A DNA stretch of 64,000 nt. It comes from Utricularia gibba. Its lineage: Eukaryota; Streptophyta; Magnoliopsida; Lamiales; Lentibulariaceae. Position 1 is the stretch's first letter. Each line of letters starts with the position of its first letter. This document shows, piece after piece, positions 61,901 to 64,000 of this stretch. The stretch lies in contig NEEC01000011.1 of assembly GCA_002189035.1 (NCBI GenBank), forward strand, positions 2,294,001-2,358,000. Direction: 5' to 3'. The notes beneath the pieces were generated by a model, which saw only the letters and a program-made list of their open reading frames with translations, was not told the DNA's origin and did not search any database. Made by a program: the position numbers and the translations under genes.

Positions 61901-63292
61901 GTTCCTATCCCTGAAGAGGTAAAGAAAATATTTCAAGTGTTAAAAAAGATACAAATCAAAACCACACTTGAAAAGTAATAATCAACAAAAAACCGTGTGA
62001 TGACCTTATAGGTATCACCCAATCCCAACCTTCAACGTACTGTGTAGCAACATCCTTCCCAATCTGAAAGGGGCAGTGGGTTTAATGTAAAATAACTTCA
62101 GTAATCCACAAAAAGATTAGCAGTAAAACCTGCCCCAAACTAAGATCAGGATGAAATGATAGACAATATCACCTACTGGTGTTCCAAAATATGGACGAAA
62201 CCATTGAAAACCACAGAAACTTGTTGCCAACTAAAATTTTAAGGAGGATTTAATGAAAAGTATTACCTCATGATCACCACCTTGACCACCTTGAGGAGGA
62301 ATTTTTCCAGGATGATCAGGGGGATAAATCAGGACAGCTAGAAGATTTTCACCATCTGGATTTATAATGTCAGTCACATCAACAGAATGCCTTCGGAACA
62401 TACCCTTTGGCAGCAACTCTTTATGTCCATTTAAAAATATTTCACCGGAATAATTTATGGCACGAAAGTTGAGATATGCATGCTGGCCCCTCGACTGAGA
62501 ATCAGTAAAAGATAAATCATCATTGAGGATCAAGTTTGAGGTTGTGACTAAATGAGTTTTTTCTGAACACAAAGCTTGCTATCCTACGATCAATCTGCGT
62601 CTAAAATAAGCTTTCTTTTAACCGTCAATCGCCAGGAAATACAGGGAAAAGTCCAACTTGCACCATACTCGGGTATCAAAAATCAAATATTACTAGAGCT
62701 GTAAATGAGTAAGGAAATCACAAATAACATACACAAAATTGAGGCCTGGATCATGATAATAAAAAAAATTGGTGTTTTGTTTCCTGGTAGCTGCTCAAAG
62801 AGATACAGAAACAGAAGATGCAAAGCCCAAAAGCGAGAAAATACAAAGAATCTAGCATTCTGGAGAAGTTGTGATTAATCTACAATGTACCAGCTTGGAG
62901 TCGAATCTCCTGAAGAACCAGAAAGTATAATACTCCCTACCAGAATCTCCAATATCTAGAATTGCCTCGTTTTGCAAACCATAGAAGGGATCGGGTACTT
63001 GTTTGTTCTTCACAAGTGTTGCCAAAACCCTGGCCAACAAAATTAGGAAAATTGGTAGCTGAAATCCACAGAGTTAGGTGTTGCAAAACATATGTTTCAG
63101 TAAAGTAACCAAATGGGTAATTTATAACAGAGGCAGAAAAGGGCATTGCATCTACGTTCCGGGGATCACAGCCTCCATCCATGGCAGCTGAGCAGAAACA
63201 GGAGGTTGAGTCGTCGTGAGTTCAACTCCCGAAAAGCGAACTTCACTCCTGCGAGCCGCTAACCACCCTTGATCCAATACCATTTTCCCCAT
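58967..63292 (-). CDS. EBM: Mannosylglycoprotein endo-beta-mannosidase (GH2)
   Basis: Eleven exons (63292-63156, 63029-62891, 62494-62267, 62063-62005, 61910-61862, 61774-61544, 61418-61249, 61169-60965, 60786-60139, 60058-59831, 59737-58967) join in phase to 954 aa, the size of the plant enzyme. Conserved blocks include [18 protein letters not shown] and [18 protein letters not shown] in the N-terminal sugar-binding domain. The (beta/alpha)8 core carries [34 protein letters not shown] (putative acid/base Glu) and [11 protein letters not shown]-terminal beta-domains follow. The enzyme hydrolyses the Man-beta-1,4-GlcNAc bond of N-glycans during glycoprotein turnover. No clear signal peptide is present in [17 protein letters not shown], so a cytosolic or unconventional location is possible. 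The sixth intron needs a GC donor (AAG|GCAGGT); the more obvious GT four bases on would break the frame. Confidence 0.92.
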
Positions 63293-64000
63293 TCTTTTCT
63301 CCGTGGCAAAAAACAGCACGATCACTCAGACATCTCCAGCAGAAAAGCTTTCGTAAGTGTACCCAGAAAGCAAAAGATGGCAAAAGCAATGCTTTGTTGA
63401 CGGGACACCCGGGTCACACTTTGAGAAACCAAAATGCGATAAACAAATATGAAGCGAATGTCATCCGAGCATGCTCTGCGTCTAGGTCCTCCATAGGCTC
63501 TTAACTCGCTTCAATGCTGTTGCAATCTATCTGAAGCAGTCTTTATTTAGAGGTTGAAAATCCCATGGACAATCTACATGCGATAAGTGCATAGGCTTAA
63601 ATGTATCGATTCCCCCATCATTACATCCGCCCGAAAAACACCATAATGATAATCTTTCTAACCATCCTTCTTGACTGAAGGAAGTCAAATGAAACACTAC
63701 CGTTTTTATATGGGCCTCCAAAGCCCGACCAAACCCCTTTTTGTCTGTCGTTTGGGTAGTTTGTAGCCTGGCTTTTGGATTCTCATCGGAAACCCAAAAC
63801 ATGCTGTAGCCCAATGAAAGGTGTTTCAATGGGGTGCTTGTTCTTTTCAACTGATTTCGTTGGCAAGATCGTTCATGAAATGAGTCGCCAATGCATTTTA
63901 ATGTCCAGGATGCTGGAATTCCTGCCTAGATTTTATGAAATCACTCAGCAATTCAAGCGTGATATCAATCAGCTTTCAGAGAACAAAGAAGACGCAAGAA
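63293..64000. other. Unassigned right end of the window
   Basis: The left side probably includes the mannosidase leader. A 107-codon minus-strand frame at 63527-63850 has a composition that looks protein-like (Cys/Trp/His scattered, few low-complexity runs), but I recognise no family. It could be a leader, an organelle-derived insert or a transposon scrap. Confidence 0.3.

Noticed and set aside
63205..63235. tRNA B-box-like GAGTTCAACTCC
   Set aside because: Lies inside the first coding exon of the mannosidase.

Overview
The window is nuclear DNA from a flowering plant, almost certainly a eudicot. Genes are intron-rich with plant-type splice sites, intergenic DNA is very AT-rich, and the proteins are plant-specific (TOC120/132 preprotein receptor, HECT ligase UPL3, TDY-type MAP kinase, CBP60, RALF, a long P-class PPR protein, plant endo-beta-mannosidase). 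I cannot name the species. Seventeen protein genes have a recognised family or clear protein character. One further small membrane-protein gene is tentative. No rRNA, CRISPR array or intact transposon was seen.

Layout. 1-2092: no confident gene. 2093-3582 (-): plastid UreH/nickel-transport-like protein with an apparent frameshift. 4183-4587 (+): DUF1279 protein. 5850-13165 (-): UPL3, 17 coding exons. 14040-14532 (+): possible small membrane protein. 15943-19218 (+): TOC120/132 receptor. 19762-20495 (-): IES6/INO80 subunit C homologue, divergent from mitochondrial ATP synthase subunit e (20935-21812, +). 22637-23952 (+): DCC1 cohesion factor. 25549-27684 (-): PB1-domain protein. 29541-31030 (+): tandem CCCH zinc finger protein. 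31704-32075 and 33507-33923 (+): two small secreted proline-rich proteins. 34240-39504 (-): organellar RecG helicase. 40276-42960 (-): TDY MAP kinase. 45148-46830 (-): CBP60-like protein. 48045-50795 (-): RFI2-like RING protein. 51858-52183 (-): RALF precursor with an apparent frameshift. 52578-53310: repeat array derived from the 3' end of the PPR gene at 53220-56300 (-). 56914-58761 (-): NASP-type histone chaperone. 58967-63292 (-): GH2 endo-beta-mannosidase. 63293-64000: nothing assigned.

These are ordinary housekeeping and signalling genes rather than a functional cluster, so I do not claim a new system. The most notable signals are: the PPR 3'-end repeat array; two independent one-base-type frame breaks in otherwise conserved genes (assembly errors or real lesions); two introns that require GC rather than GT donors; a duplicated splice acceptor plus ATG cassette in the MAP kinase; a stop-free 69-nt intron beside the UPL3 catalytic cysteine; overlapping upstream ORFs on the CCCH and ATP synthase e genes; and a G-quadruplex-type tract before a proline-rich gene.

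Exon boundaries were worked out by hand from splice signals and reading-frame continuity. Most gene models close in frame with the family's expected length (for example UPL3 1889 aa, mannosidase 954 aa). Family assignments come from recognising the protein sequences, not from a database search.
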